Assembly: GCF_036250675.1 (NCBI RefSeq)
Contig: NZ_CP109592.1
Coordinates: 8,680,001-8,744,000, forward strand
Source: Streptomyces sp. NBC_01689
GTDB taxonomy: Bacteria > Actinomycetota > Actinomycetes > Streptomycetales > Streptomycetaceae
Length of the DNA stretch: 64,000 nt
Direction: 5' to 3'
A program made the position numbers and the translations under genes. The notes under the pieces are model-generated. The model did no database searches. It was not told the origin of the DNA and saw only the letters and a list, made by a program, of their open reading frames with translations. Of this stretch, positions 17,081-25,538 are shown piece after piece; position 1 is the stretch's first letter, and every line of letters begins with the position of its first letter.

Positions 17081-18958
17081 GTGGGTGTGAAAGCACCGAA
17101 CGCACCGAACCACCGCTCCCCACGTGAGACGCCGGCACAGACCGGCAGGGCCGCCCCGCGCACACTCGTCGTCGACGGGGTGCGCCAGGTGTACCGGGTC
17201 GCCGGCGCCGGGCCCGTGTGTCTCGTGCACTCGGGCGGCCCCGGAGTGCACCCTGAGTACCTCCGTATGCCCGATCTCGAAAGCCGGATGACGATGGTCC
17301 ACATCGACCCCGTCGGCTCCGGTGACAGCGACCTGCTGCCCGACGGCGACTACTCGATGTCCCGGTACGCGGGCTTCGCGGCGGCCGTCCTGGACGACCT
17401 CGGCGCTCCGACAGCGTACTTCCTGGGCCATTCGCACGGCGGCTTCGTCGGCCTCCAGTTCGCTCTGGATCACCCGGAGCGTCTCGACGGCCTGGTCCTC
17501 TACGACACCGCACCCCTGAACGGCCGCGAACTGAGGGAGACCGCCACCCGGGAGATGGCGGCCTTCGCGCGGCGCCGGGCGGACCGCCCGGAGGCGGCCG
17601 AGGCCCGTCGGGTCTGGGACGAGGTCAACGTGACCAGGACACGGAAGGTCACCGACCACGACGGCTATGCCGCCTACCTGCGCGCGATCCTGCCCGCCTA
17701 CTTCGCCGACCACTGTGAGACGGCGGGCCGGACGGGTGGGAGCCCGCGACTGCGCGGTACCCACGACCCGAACCGGCTCCCGGCCGACTGGGACGTACGC
17801 GACAGACTCGGCGCGATCGGCACCCCGGCGCTCGTGATCGTCGGCGCCCACGACTTCATCTGCCCGCCGAAGTGGGCGCGGCAGATGCACGACGCGCTCC
17901 CGGACGCCCGCTTGTGCGAACTGAGCGGCAGCGGTCACTTCGGGCACATCGAGGAACCGGCCCTGTTCGCCACGGCCGTCCTCGACTTCGTGCACGGTCA
18001 GGAGGCGGTACGCGGGCGGGCAGCCCGCGATGCCGCCCCGGTCGACGCACACCACCGGGGGACCCGCCCGGCGGCATCGCCGGACCTCCCCACCCACCCA
18101 CGACGCGAAGGACACGCCATGACGTCGGAGATCTCCCCCGAAATCCTCGAGAAGACCGAGGCCGAGGAGATGTACGAGTACGAGGCGGGGGTCGCCGAAC
18201 CCGCCCGTTCCACCTGGGGACTGGCCGCGACAAGGCTGGGCGGCGGAGTCGTGCTGGCCATGCGCGACGACCCCAGCAACTACTGGAACAAGGCCCTCGG
18301 GTTCGGCTTCGACGAACCCGTGACCCTCGACCTCATGGAACAGGTCATCGCCTTCTACCGCGAGCGTGACGTCCCGCGCGCCACGATCCAGCTGGCCCCT
18401 TCGGTGATCCCCGAGGACTGGCCGTTCATCTGCGAGAAGCTCGGCATCGAGGGCAGCCATTCCATCCGCAAGCTCGCCGTCGACGTCGAGTCGGCTCTGG
18501 TCGCCGCCGCGCGTGCGGAGCTGGACGAAGGCCTCACGGTGGGACCGGTGGACCGGTCCGATGCCGCCGAATGGGCCGCGGTACTGCCGCCGGCCATGGG
18601 CATGCCCGCTCAGGGCACGCAGGAGATGGCGGCCGCCTCGGTCGGCCGACCCGGTTGGCACACCTTCGCGGTCCGTGAGGCCGGCACCGTCGTCGCGATG
18701 GCGACCCTGCGCGTCGCCGGTGAGGTGGGGAGCCTCTTCGCGGGCTGCACCATGCCCGCGGCCCGTGGACGCGGCGCCCAGTCCGCCCTGATCGCGGCCA
18801 GGGTGCGCGCGGCGAAGGACGCGGGCTGCCGGACGCTCGTCGTGGAGACGTTCGACGAGCCGCCGGGCACGCACAACTCGTCGTACCAGAACCTGCTCCG
18901 GGCCGGTTTCACCCTGCAGTACTCCCGTCGCAACTGGGACTGGACCAACCGCTCCTGA
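17081..18958 (+). CDS. Alpha/beta hydrolase fused to GNAT acetyltransferase
   Basis: One uninterrupted frame of 625 codons encodes two enzymes. Residues about 25-300 are an alpha/beta hydrolase related to proline iminopeptidase: HSGGPGVHPEYL, nucleophile elbow GHSHGG, acid in VGAHDFICPP, and base in SGSGHFGHIEEP. A 45-residue low-complexity linker follows with no stop. Residues 347-625 are a GNAT acetyltransferase (acetyl-CoA loop PAARGRGAQSALIAARV). An internal ATG at 18119 carries its own GAAGGA seven bases upstream, so a separate acetyltransferase may also be made. The GTG at 17081 has no clear ribosome site; GTG 17087 is possible. Either a true fusion or a lost hydrolase stop codon. Confidence 0.75.
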   Translation: MGVKAPNAPNHRSPRETPAQTGRAAPRTLVVDGVRQVYRVAGAGPVCLVHSGGPGVHPEYLRMPDLESRMTMVHIDPVGSGDSDLLPDGDYSMSRYAGFAAAVLDDLGAPTAYFLGHSHGGFVGLQFALDHPERLDGLVLYDTAPLNGRELRETATREMAAFARRRADRPEAAEARRVWDEVNVTRTRKVTDHDGYAAYLRAILPAYFADHCETAGRTGGSPRLRGTHDPNRLPADWDVRDRLGAIGTPALVIVGAHDFICPPKWARQMHDALPDARLCELSGSGHFGHIEEPALFATAVLDFVHGQEAVRGRAARDAAPVDAHHRGTRPAASPDLPTHPRREGHAMTSEISPEILEKTEAEEMYEYEAGVAEPARSTWGLAATRLGGGVVLAMRDDPSNYWNKALGFGFDEPVTLDLMEQVIAFYRERDVPRATIQLAPSVIPEDWPFICEKLGIEGSHSIRKLAVDVESALVAAARAELDEGLTVGPVDRSDAAEWAAVLPPAMGMPAQGTQEMAAASVGRPGWHTFAVREAGTVVAMATLRVAGEVGSLFAGCTMPAARGRGAQSALIAARVRAAKDAGCRTLVVETFDEPPGTHNSSYQNLLRAGFTLQYSRRNWDWTNRS

Positions 18959-19298
18959 TCCCTTCACGGGTCCGGCGACGTCGCCGGTGGACACGTGTGG
19001 CCGATCGGGCCGCGTGCAGGAGCGCGGTCCGGGTGCAGGCGTCCGTTCGGCGTTCTCGTCCCCGTCCGCCCTCCTGGGCAGGGCGGTCGGGGCGGGAGCG
19101 AGGCCCTGCCCGACAGGCCTCTCGCCGCGCTCCCGGTGCCCGTACCGCGATCCCGAGTCGGCGCTGGGCCACCCGTCTGCCGCGTGACGGGGATCACCCC
19201 GCAAAGAAGGGGGCCCACAGGCCGTGAAGTGCGGTCTTCCGGCCGGGAGGCCGACCGGCCTGCCAGGAGTAAGGGCCCGATTGACCCCTTACCCTTTC
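18959..19298. other. Intergenic region with palindrome
   Basis: No gene is seen in these 340 bp. CCGGCGACGTCGCCGG at 18972-18987 is a perfect 16-bp palindrome just after the fusion gene and may help end its transcript. The last 20 bases carry the MFS promoter (TACCCT at 19290-19295). Confidence 0.5.
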
Positions 19299-19301
19299 GT
19301 G

Positions 19302-20711
19302 GTGACCACCGTAGAAACCGAGCCGGTATCCGGCCGTGCAGGCATGCCCCTCGCCGCCCAGGACACCGGCACCGACACCGTTCTGGGCGGCCGCTACCGC
19401 GCGCTGACCCTCGCGATGGTCTCGGTCGTCCTGCTCATCGCCTTCGAAGCCACCGCCGTCGGCACGGCGATGCCCGTCGCCGCGCGTGAGCTGGACGGGC
19501 TGCCGCTGTACGCCTTCGCCTTCTCCGGGTACTTCACCACCTCGCTGTTCGCGATGGTCGTCAGCGGCCAGTGGTCAGACCGCACCGGCCCACTGGCGCC
19601 GCTGGTCACCGGCATCGGCGCCTTCGCCGCCGGACTGGTCGTCTCCGGCACCGCCCAGTCCATGTGGCCGTTCGTGCTGGGACGCGCCGTGCAGGGCATC
19701 GGCGGCGGGCTCGTCATCGTCGCCCTGTACGTCGTCGTCGGCCTCGCCTACCCCGAACGCCTGCGGCCCGCCGTGATGGCCGCCTTCGCCGCGTCCTGGG
19801 TGCTGCCCTCCATAATCGGCCCGCTCGTGGCCGGCACGGTCACCGAGCAGTTCGGCTGGCGCTGGGTCTTCCTCGCCATCCCCGTGCTCGTCGTGCTCCC
19901 CCTGCTCGTCGGCCTGCCCGCGCTGCGCCGCGCGTCCCTGCAGCGGCCTCCGGACGACCGCGCGGCCCCCGACCGCCGTCGGCTGGGCCTGGCTCTCGCC
20001 GTCTCCGCCGGCGCCGGACTGCTCCAGTACGCCGGACAGGACCTGCGTCCGCTGTCGCTGCTCTTCGCGGCGGCGGGCGCCGCGCTCGTCGTCCCGGCCG
20101 CGCTGAGACTGCTGCCCCCCGGCACCTTCCGCGCGGCCCGTGGACTGCCGTCCGTGGTGCTGCTGCGCGGTGTGGCCTCCGGCACGTTCCTGGGCGCGGA
20201 GAGCTTCGTCCCGCTGATGCTCGTCACGCAGCGGCACATGTCCCCGACGCTCGCCGGGCTCTCCCTGGCAGGCGGCGGCGTCACCTGGGGCATCGGCTCC
20301 TGGATCCAGGGTCGCCCCCGCTTCGAGGCCCACCGCGAGCGCATGGTCGTCCTCGGCACCTTCCTCATGGCCGCCGCGATCGCCGGTGCCGCCCTGCCGC
20401 TCCTGGACTCCGCCCCCGCCTGGAGCGCGGCCGCCGCGTGGGCGGTGGGCGGCCTGGGCGCGGGCCTGGTCATCTCCTCCCTGAGTGTCATCCTCTTCAA
20501 GCTCTCGCCGCCCTCCGAGGCCGGTGCCAACTCCGCCGCGCTCCAGGTCTCCGACGCCCTGTCCAGCGTCGTCCTCGTCGCCGCCGCGGGCACCGCCTTC
20601 GCCGCCCTCGGCGGCGCGAAGGGCGCCTTCACGGCCGTCCTCCTCCCGCTGGCGGCGCTCTCCCTCGCGGGCGCCGGCGTCGCGGCACGGCTCCGTCCGA
20701 AAACCGGGTGA
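19302..20711 (+). CDS. MFS transporter (drug/metabolite exporter)
   Basis: A 469-residue membrane protein with about 14 helices in the DHA2-like style. The opening helix is LAMVSVVLLIAFEATAVGTA; the first cytoplasmic loop has GQWSDRTG, the MFS motif A; GRAVQGIGGGLVIVALYV is the fourth-helix region. The second of two adjacent GTG codons (19302) lies seven bases after a TACCCT -10 element, so the mRNA is probably leaderless. Substrate unknown. It is followed by a decayed second MFS gene. Confidence 0.9.
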   Translation: MTTVETEPVSGRAGMPLAAQDTGTDTVLGGRYRALTLAMVSVVLLIAFEATAVGTAMPVAARELDGLPLYAFAFSGYFTTSLFAMVVSGQWSDRTGPLAPLVTGIGAFAAGLVVSGTAQSMWPFVLGRAVQGIGGGLVIVALYVVVGLAYPERLRPAVMAAFAASWVLPSIIGPLVAGTVTEQFGWRWVFLAIPVLVVLPLLVGLPALRRASLQRPPDDRAAPDRRRLGLALAVSAGAGLLQYAGQDLRPLSLLFAAAGAALVVPAALRLLPPGTFRAARGLPSVVLLRGVASGTFLGAESFVPLMLVTQRHMSPTLAGLSLAGGGVTWGIGSWIQGRPRFEAHRERMVVLGTFLMAAAIAGAALPLLDSAPAWSAAAAWAVGGLGAGLVISSLSVILFKLSPPSEAGANSAALQVSDALSSVVLVAAAGTAFAALGGAKGAFTAVLLPLAALSLAGAGVAARLRPKTG

Positions 20712-21049
20712 GACCGGCTCACCGGGGGCCCGCTCCCGCCGTCCGCCTGATCACCCACCGGCACGTACCACGGCTCTGTCCGGGGCAGTTGCTCCTCACT
20801 CCCCGTCGAGCGACACCTCGGGCTGGAGACGCCGGTCGAATCCCACTTCGCGGCGCGGGCCGGTGAGGCGGACGGGGAGGGTCTCGACGTCCTGCACAGC
20901 CTGCCGGACCCCGGGAACCGACCCCGGAGCGGTAACCCTCCAACCGGGCCCACCAGGCCAACCGGCCCGGCCGCCCCGGTCCGGGACGTGTCCGGCAGGG
21001 CCGGCCGCGGGGGACGGGACCGAAAGGCCGTAGCGGCGCCCGGAACGCC
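20712..21049. other. Gene-poor stretch after the MFS gene
   Basis: I find no convincing gene in this 340-bp stretch. It is very GC-rich with many open frames that look like shadows. It leads into the MFS relic and may be part of the same decayed locus. Confidence 0.4.
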
Positions 21050-21450
21050 CGCTCTGCGCGAGCGCGTCGCGACGGCCGCCTCACTGCTGTGCGCCTTCAC
21101 CGACGACCTGGTCACCATGATCGCGGGCAGGGCCCTCCAGGGCTTCGCCACCAGCGCCGTTCCCTCGGTATCGGCATCATGCGCGACAGGCTGCCGCGCG
21201 AGAAGCTCGGAACGGCCACGGTACTCATGAGCTCCTCCACCGGCTTGGGCAGCGCACTCGGACTGCCCGCCGCGGCCCTGGTCGCCCAGCACGCCGACTG
21301 GCACCTCTTGTTCTTCGGCTCGGCTCCTGTTCTTCGGCTCGGCCGGAATCGGCCTGCTCTCGATGGCGCTCACCTTCTTCCTCGTACCCGAGTCACCGCA
21401 TGGTGCTCCGACCACCGCCTCCGGCGGCCGCCGCGATGTTCTCGCCGGTG
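21050..21450 (+). pseudogene. MFS transporter relic
   Basis: Pieces of a 14-helix MFS exporter appear in three successive frames: SLLCAFTDDLVTMIAGRALQ, then GIGIMRDRLPREKLGTATVL with GLGSALGLPAAALVAQHADW, then GIGLLSMALTFFLVPESPHG. At least two frameshifts separate them; the second coincides with a 19-bp tandem duplication at 21309-21343. Both gene ends are missing. It lies directly after an intact MFS gene but is not an obvious copy of it. Confidence 0.7.
21309..21343 (+). repeat. 19-bp tandem duplication that breaks the MFS frame
   Basis: TGTTCTTCGGCTCGGC occurs at 21309-21324 and again at 21328-21343, an offset of 19 bp. Nineteen is not a multiple of three, so the duplication shifts the reading frame exactly where the transporter sequence changes frame. 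Confidence 0.8.
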
Positions 21451-22021
21451 CCCGGCGGTCATGACGTCGCCGCGACGGCTCCGGCCCATGCGCTCGACCC
21501 ACTTCAGGCAGGCCCGAGCGTGCGCCACGTGGATGCTTCGGAGATGTCCGGGACGTTGTGCGTGTCCATGCCGGCCTTCAGACGGATCCCCTGCCGGGGG
21601 TGACCGACGCAGCCCCGGGCCCCGACTGATCGGCAGCCGACCTCCGAGCGCGGAAATTCTCCAATTGTGTGCGTCAGGAAGTTGCTCCGAAAGCATTTTC
21701 TTCTGTCGGCGGATAAACGGGTAAGACCCGTTTCCTCATGTGTATTAGGTATGGCCTCCTACTGGGGCCAAAACAAACTCACGCCACGTGTGGCGCACCG
21801 TTCGCCACGTGGATCCGGCGATGACCGGACTCGATAGCCGGCCGGAATTACGGTCGCGTAACGGATCCGATCGGTGGGATTAGAACTCTTCGGTCGCTGG
21901 CTTAAGCCCTCGTCCCTCCGGCGAATTGGCATCCCTCTGCCAGAGCCGCCGAGAGGCAATCCGAACCCGAATCTGCCGAGATTCACCTCCCTGATTACCC
22001 GACTGACTAGGACGTGAGGTC
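21451..22021. other. AT-richer intergenic region with hairpin and paired CACGTG sites
   Basis: No gene is seen. AAACGGGT-AAG-ACCCGTTT (21715-21733) is a perfect 8-bp hairpin. CGCCACGTG occurs at 21782-21790 and again at 21803-21811, exactly 21 bp apart, i.e. on the same DNA face. This is less GC-rich than its surroundings and is likely the control region of the downstream SDR and alcohol dehydrogenase genes. Confidence 0.45.
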
Positions 22022-23016
22022 ATGACATTCACCCAGTACCCCAGTACATCCGCACCCCCTTCGGGGAAGAGTCGACGGCCGCCGAGGTCGTCGCAGGTAT
22101 TGACCTTTCCGGCAAGCGCGCCGTCGTCACCGGCGCCGCGTCGGGTCTCGGCACCGAGACCGCGCGCGCTCTCGCGGGTGCCGGCGCGTCGGTGACCCTC
22201 GCGGTCCGCGACACGGACGCCGGGGAGCGGGCGGCGGCCGGCATACGTGAGGCCACCGGCAACGACGCCGTCCATGTCGGCCGCGTCGACCTCACCGACA
22301 AGGAGTCGATCGCCGCCTTCACGAGCGCCTGGACGGGGCCCCTGCACATCCTCGTCAACAACGCCGGCGTGATGCAGCTGCCTACCCTCGATCGCACGCC
22401 GGATGGCTGGGAGCTGCAGTTCGCGGCCAACCATCTCGGCCACTTCGCGCTGGCGCTCGGCCTTCACGACGGGCTTGCGGCAGCCGGCGACGCGCGCATC
22501 GTGTCGCTGAGCTCCCGAGGCCACCATGCCTCACCCGTCGAGTTCGACGACATCAACTTCACCTCCCGCCCCTACGACCCGCGACTCGGTTACGGACAGT
22601 CCAAGACGGCCAACGTCCTCTTCGCGGTCGGGGCGACGAACCGCTGGGCAGCCGAGGGGATCACCGCCAACGCCGTCCACCCCGGCGTCATCCTGGGGAC
22701 GAACCTGACTCGCCACATGGAGCCGGAACAACTTGCACAACTGCGCGAAGCCGCGGCGGCCGGGGAATTCGGCACCTTCCAGGGCGCGCCGTTCCGGTTC
22801 AAGTCGGTCGCTCAGGGCGCCGCCACGAGCGTCCTGGTCGCGACCTCACCCCAGCTGGACGGAATCGGCGGCCGCTATTTCGAGGACAACAACGAGGGGG
22901 AGAAGCTGTCGGCCGAGGCCGTGGGGAAGTCTCCCGGCGGCGTGGCCCCGTATGCGGTCGACCCGGAGGCCGCCGAGCGGCTGTGGGAACTGTCACTCGC
23001 CGCAACGGACCTGTAA
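22022..23016 (+). pseudogene. SDR family oxidoreductase with N-terminal frameshift
   Basis: From about 22040 to the stop at 23016 the frame encodes a nearly complete short-chain dehydrogenase: GIDLSGKRAVVTGAASGLG (NAD(P) site), NNAGVMQL, and the catalytic pair in YGQSKTANVLF. But this frame has no ATG, GTG or TTG before GTG 22192, which lies after the cofactor motif. The plausible start ATG 22022, preceded by GAGG, reads MTFTQYPS in a different frame. One inserted or two deleted bases near 22040-22050 would join them, so the gene is probably frameshifted (or this is a sequencing error). Upstream of an alcohol dehydrogenase; both may act on carbonyl compounds. Confidence 0.7.
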
Positions 23017-23202
23017 GCGGAAGCTTCGCAAGAGCGGCACTGAAAACGTATCGAGCGCACGTACGGCTCCGGGCCCGGCCGAGGTGCCACGTGCTGCCGC
23101 TTCTCCATTGCTCTGTTCCACCCGGCCGCCGGATCGGCGTAGCCGTGACCAGATCTCGCGCCATTCGGCTGTCGGCAACCTCTAAAATCCAGGGAATCTC
23201 AG

Positions 23203-24249
23203 ATGACTACCACCACAACGGCCTATGCCGCGCTCGCTCCCAAGTCTCGGCTGGAGCGCACCACCATCGAACGTCGTGCAGTGGGCGAGTTCGACATACA
23301 GATCGCTGTCAAGTACGTCGGCATCTGCCACTCCGACATCCACCAGGTCGACGAGGGCTGGGGCAAGTCCATCTTCCCGATGGTGCCGGGCCACGAGATC
23401 GCCGGCATCGTCTCCGAGGTCGGCCCCGGCGTCACCAAGTTCCGGGCGGGCGACCGAGTGGGCGTCGGCTGCATGGTCGACTCCTGCCGCACCTGCGAGA
23501 ACTGCAAGGCCGGCAACGAGCAGTACTGCACGGGTGGCGGGATGGTCGGCACGTACAACGCGATCGGGAAGGACGGCCGACCCACCTACGGCGGCTACTC
23601 CCGGGCCATTGTCGTCGACGAGAACTACGTGGTCCGCATCCCCGACGCACTCTCCCTCGACATCGCCGCACCGCTGCTGTGCGCCGGTATCACCACCTAC
23701 TCACCACTGCGGCACTTCGGAGCCGGCCCCGGCGTGAAGGTGGCAGTCCTGGGCATGGGCGGCCTCGGCCACCTGGCCGTGAAAATCGCCCATTCCCTCG
23801 GCGCCGAAGTGACCGTCCTCTCGCAGTCCCTGCGCAAGCAGGACGACGGCCTGAAGCTGGGAGCGGACCACTACCGCGCCACCAGCGACCCGCGGACCTT
23901 CGAGGATCTGAAGGGCACCTTCGACCTTGTCCTCTCCACTGTCTCGGCGCCACTCGACTTCGGCGCCTACCTGTCCCTGCTGAAGACCGACGGCGCCCTG
24001 GTGAACGTGGGCATCCCCGAGGAGCCGATCTCCCTCAACCTCTTCTCCGTGATCATCGGCCGAAAGTCCCTCGCCGGTTCAGCGATCGGCGGCATCGCGG
24101 AGACTCAGGAGATGCTGGACTTCTGTGCCCAGCACGGCTTCGGTGCCGAGATCGAGCTGATCCGTGCCGAGCAGATCAACGAGGCGTACGAGCGCCTGCT
24201 GCAAGGCGACGTGCGTTACCGCTTCGTCGTCGACGCGGACACGATCTGA
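23203..24249 (+). CDS. Zinc-dependent NAD(P) alcohol dehydrogenase
   Basis: A 348-residue medium-chain dehydrogenase of the cinnamyl-alcohol/YahK type, full length. Catalytic zinc ligands lie in [15 protein letters not shown] and PGHEIAGIV; the structural zinc is held by four Cys in [17 protein letters not shown]; the cofactor motif is [15 protein letters not shown]. It would interconvert aldehydes and primary alcohols, probably with NADPH. ATG 23203 has AGGGAA upstream. A strong hairpin terminator follows at 24258. Confidence 0.93.
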   Translation: MTTTTTAYAALAPKSRLERTTIERRAVGEFDIQIAVKYVGICHSDIHQVDEGWGKSIFPMVPGHEIAGIVSEVGPGVTKFRAGDRVGVGCMVDSCRTCENCKAGNEQYCTGGGMVGTYNAIGKDGRPTYGGYSRAIVVDENYVVRIPDALSLDIAAPLLCAGITTYSPLRHFGAGPGVKVAVLGMGGLGHLAVKIAHSLGAEVTVLSQSLRKQDDGLKLGADHYRATSDPRTFEDLKGTFDLVLSTVSAPLDFGAYLSLLKTDGALVNVGIPEEPISLNLFSVIIGRKSLAGSAIGGIAETQEMLDFCAQHGFGAEIELIRAEQINEAYERLLQGDVRYRFVVDADTI

Positions 24250-24257
24250 CATAGAGG

Positions 24258-24298
24258 TCCTTGTGGCAGTGCTGCCGACGGCAGCACTGCCACAAGGA
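24258..24298 (+). terminator. Strong hairpin terminator after the alcohol dehydrogenase
   Basis: A 19-bp perfect stem (24258-24276 with 24280-24298) closes on a three-base GAC loop, nine bases after the dehydrogenase stop codon. There is no T-run, which is usual in Streptomyces. Confidence 0.85.
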
Positions 24299-24469
24299 GG
24301 GTGAACGCCGCGAGGCCCCGGCATGGAGGAGTCGCAGGGCAGGCATGTCGCCGTCGTTGTGTCCGGCCGGGCCTCTGACCGACGGTGTGTCCGTCGTGGC
24401 CGACCGGAGGCTCGCCGGACCGACCCGGGCCCAGGGTGCACAAGCCGCTCATCGCCGCTGTCGAGGCAA

Positions 24470-24556
24470 CATGGAGTCCACCATCGCGAGCAGCCGCGAA
24501 GTCACATCCCGGCAAGCCGGTTGATGTCGCGGCTGCTCGCGATGGTGGACTCCATG
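24470..24556. repeat. Perfect 30-bp inverted repeat with 27-bp spacer
   Basis: Positions 24470-24499 are the exact reverse complement of 24527-24556; both arms contain GGAGTCCACCATCGCGAGCA. The 27-bp spacer itself has CCGGC-AA-GCCGG. The right arm is the last coding part of the epimerase relic at 24502-24960, so the left arm is an inverted copy of that gene end. Too long for an ordinary terminator; it may be a rearrangement scar. Confidence 0.8.
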
Positions 24557-24960
24557 TTCTCGGGCCGGCCGAGGACGATCGCCGCGCGTTCGATGGCCGT
24601 GGTGGAGGTGGCCCGGTCGGGGAGGGCCCGGCGCAGTACCGGAAAGAGCGGGCTCGTCGCCGCGTAGAAGGCCCGCGCCGGCGCGGAGGAGGCGCGGGCG
24701 TCGTCGAGGAGTCGGATGTAGCCGGGCCGCAGCACATGGGCGCGCATCGGAAGGGCGAGAAATGCGTTGTGAGCTGCGCCCCTGACCCGTGCCCACATCA
24801 CGAAGCCCCGCTCGGTGCTGTCGGCCTTGCGTCCGGAGACGCAGATGAAGGCGGGCTGGGTGCCCGCATCCGGCAGGGTGTGCGCCGCCGCGAGCGCGCA
24901 GTCGCGGGTGATGCGGGTGCGGTGAGTCTCGGTGACGCCTGCGGATGAGGTACCGATCGC
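24502..24960 (-). pseudogene. NAD(P)-binding epimerase/SDR relic, N-terminus missing
   Basis: The minus strand encodes about 150 residues like the C-terminal two thirds of an atypical SDR: GTSSAGVTETHRTRITRD, ICVSGRKADSTERGFVMWAR, LALPMRAHVLRPGYIRLL. The cofactor-binding N-terminus is absent; instead the frame runs into the neighbouring epimerase relic. Its 3' end forms one arm of the 30-bp inverted repeat. Confidence 0.6.
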
Positions 24961-24982
24961 GTAGTGGCAGGCGTCCCCCGCA

Positions 24983-25357
24983 TCACCGACGCCCAAGTCG
25001 AGGCCGTCCGCTGTGCCGGTCACGGCGCCCCAGGGCGGGGGCGATCTCACCCATGGCGGGAATGGCGCACACCACGTCGTCGGGGATCTCCTGGGTGGAG
25101 ACCCGTTCGCCGCCCTCGCCCAGCTCCTCCTTCAGGGCGCGGGCCATGTCCAGCATCCAGGCGAACTCACCTGTGACGAGGAAGTGTTCACCCGCGGCCT
25201 TGGGGGAGGTCATGGCGCGGAAGTGGATGTCGGCGAGGTCGCGGACGTCGACGATCTCCAGGTCGATGCGGGGGACGCCGGGCATGGTGCCGGTGAGCAT
25301 CTGCTGGATGATGCCGGCCGAGCCGATGGTGCTGGTGGCCAGGATCGGCCCGAACAC
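24983..25357 (-). pseudogene. Epimerase/SDR relic, C-terminal part only
   Basis: About 110 residues match the end of an NAD-dependent epimerase/dehydratase: FGPILATSTIGSAGIIQQML, DVRDLADIHFRAMTSPKAAG and GEFAWMLDMARALKEELG. The Rossmann domain with the GxxGxxG motif is missing and the end dissolves into unrelated sequence. Together with the adjacent relic it looks like two SDR genes joined by a deletion. Confidence 0.65.
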
Positions 25358-25401
25358 GGCGCCCGGCAGGATCCTGCGCCCCGTAGCAGGACGAGAGCGC
25401 G

Positions 25402-25437
25402 GAACGGGGCGGCCTCCGGGTGGAGGCCGCCCCGTTC
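25402..25437. terminator. Hairpin terminator between relics and lamin-tail gene
   Basis: A perfect 16-bp stem (25402-25417 with 25422-25437) closes on GGGT. It lies about 100 bp after the stop of the minus-strand lamin-tail gene and most likely ends that transcript. Confidence 0.8.
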
Positions 25438-25538
25438 TGTGGCCGCGGGGGTGGCCTTGGTGCGCTCACTGCGCGGCGTGGACCCTGCCCGGTCTGCGTT
25501 CCGGGAGCCGTGTCAGCGGGGGTGCGGACCGATCTGGG

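Noticed and set aside
19748..21502. Long open frame on the minus strand opposite the MFS gene
   Set aside because: It mirrors codon bias of the plus-strand transporter, has no domain pattern or ribosome site, and is a typical GC-rich shadow; similar long antisense frames throughout were dropped for the same reason.
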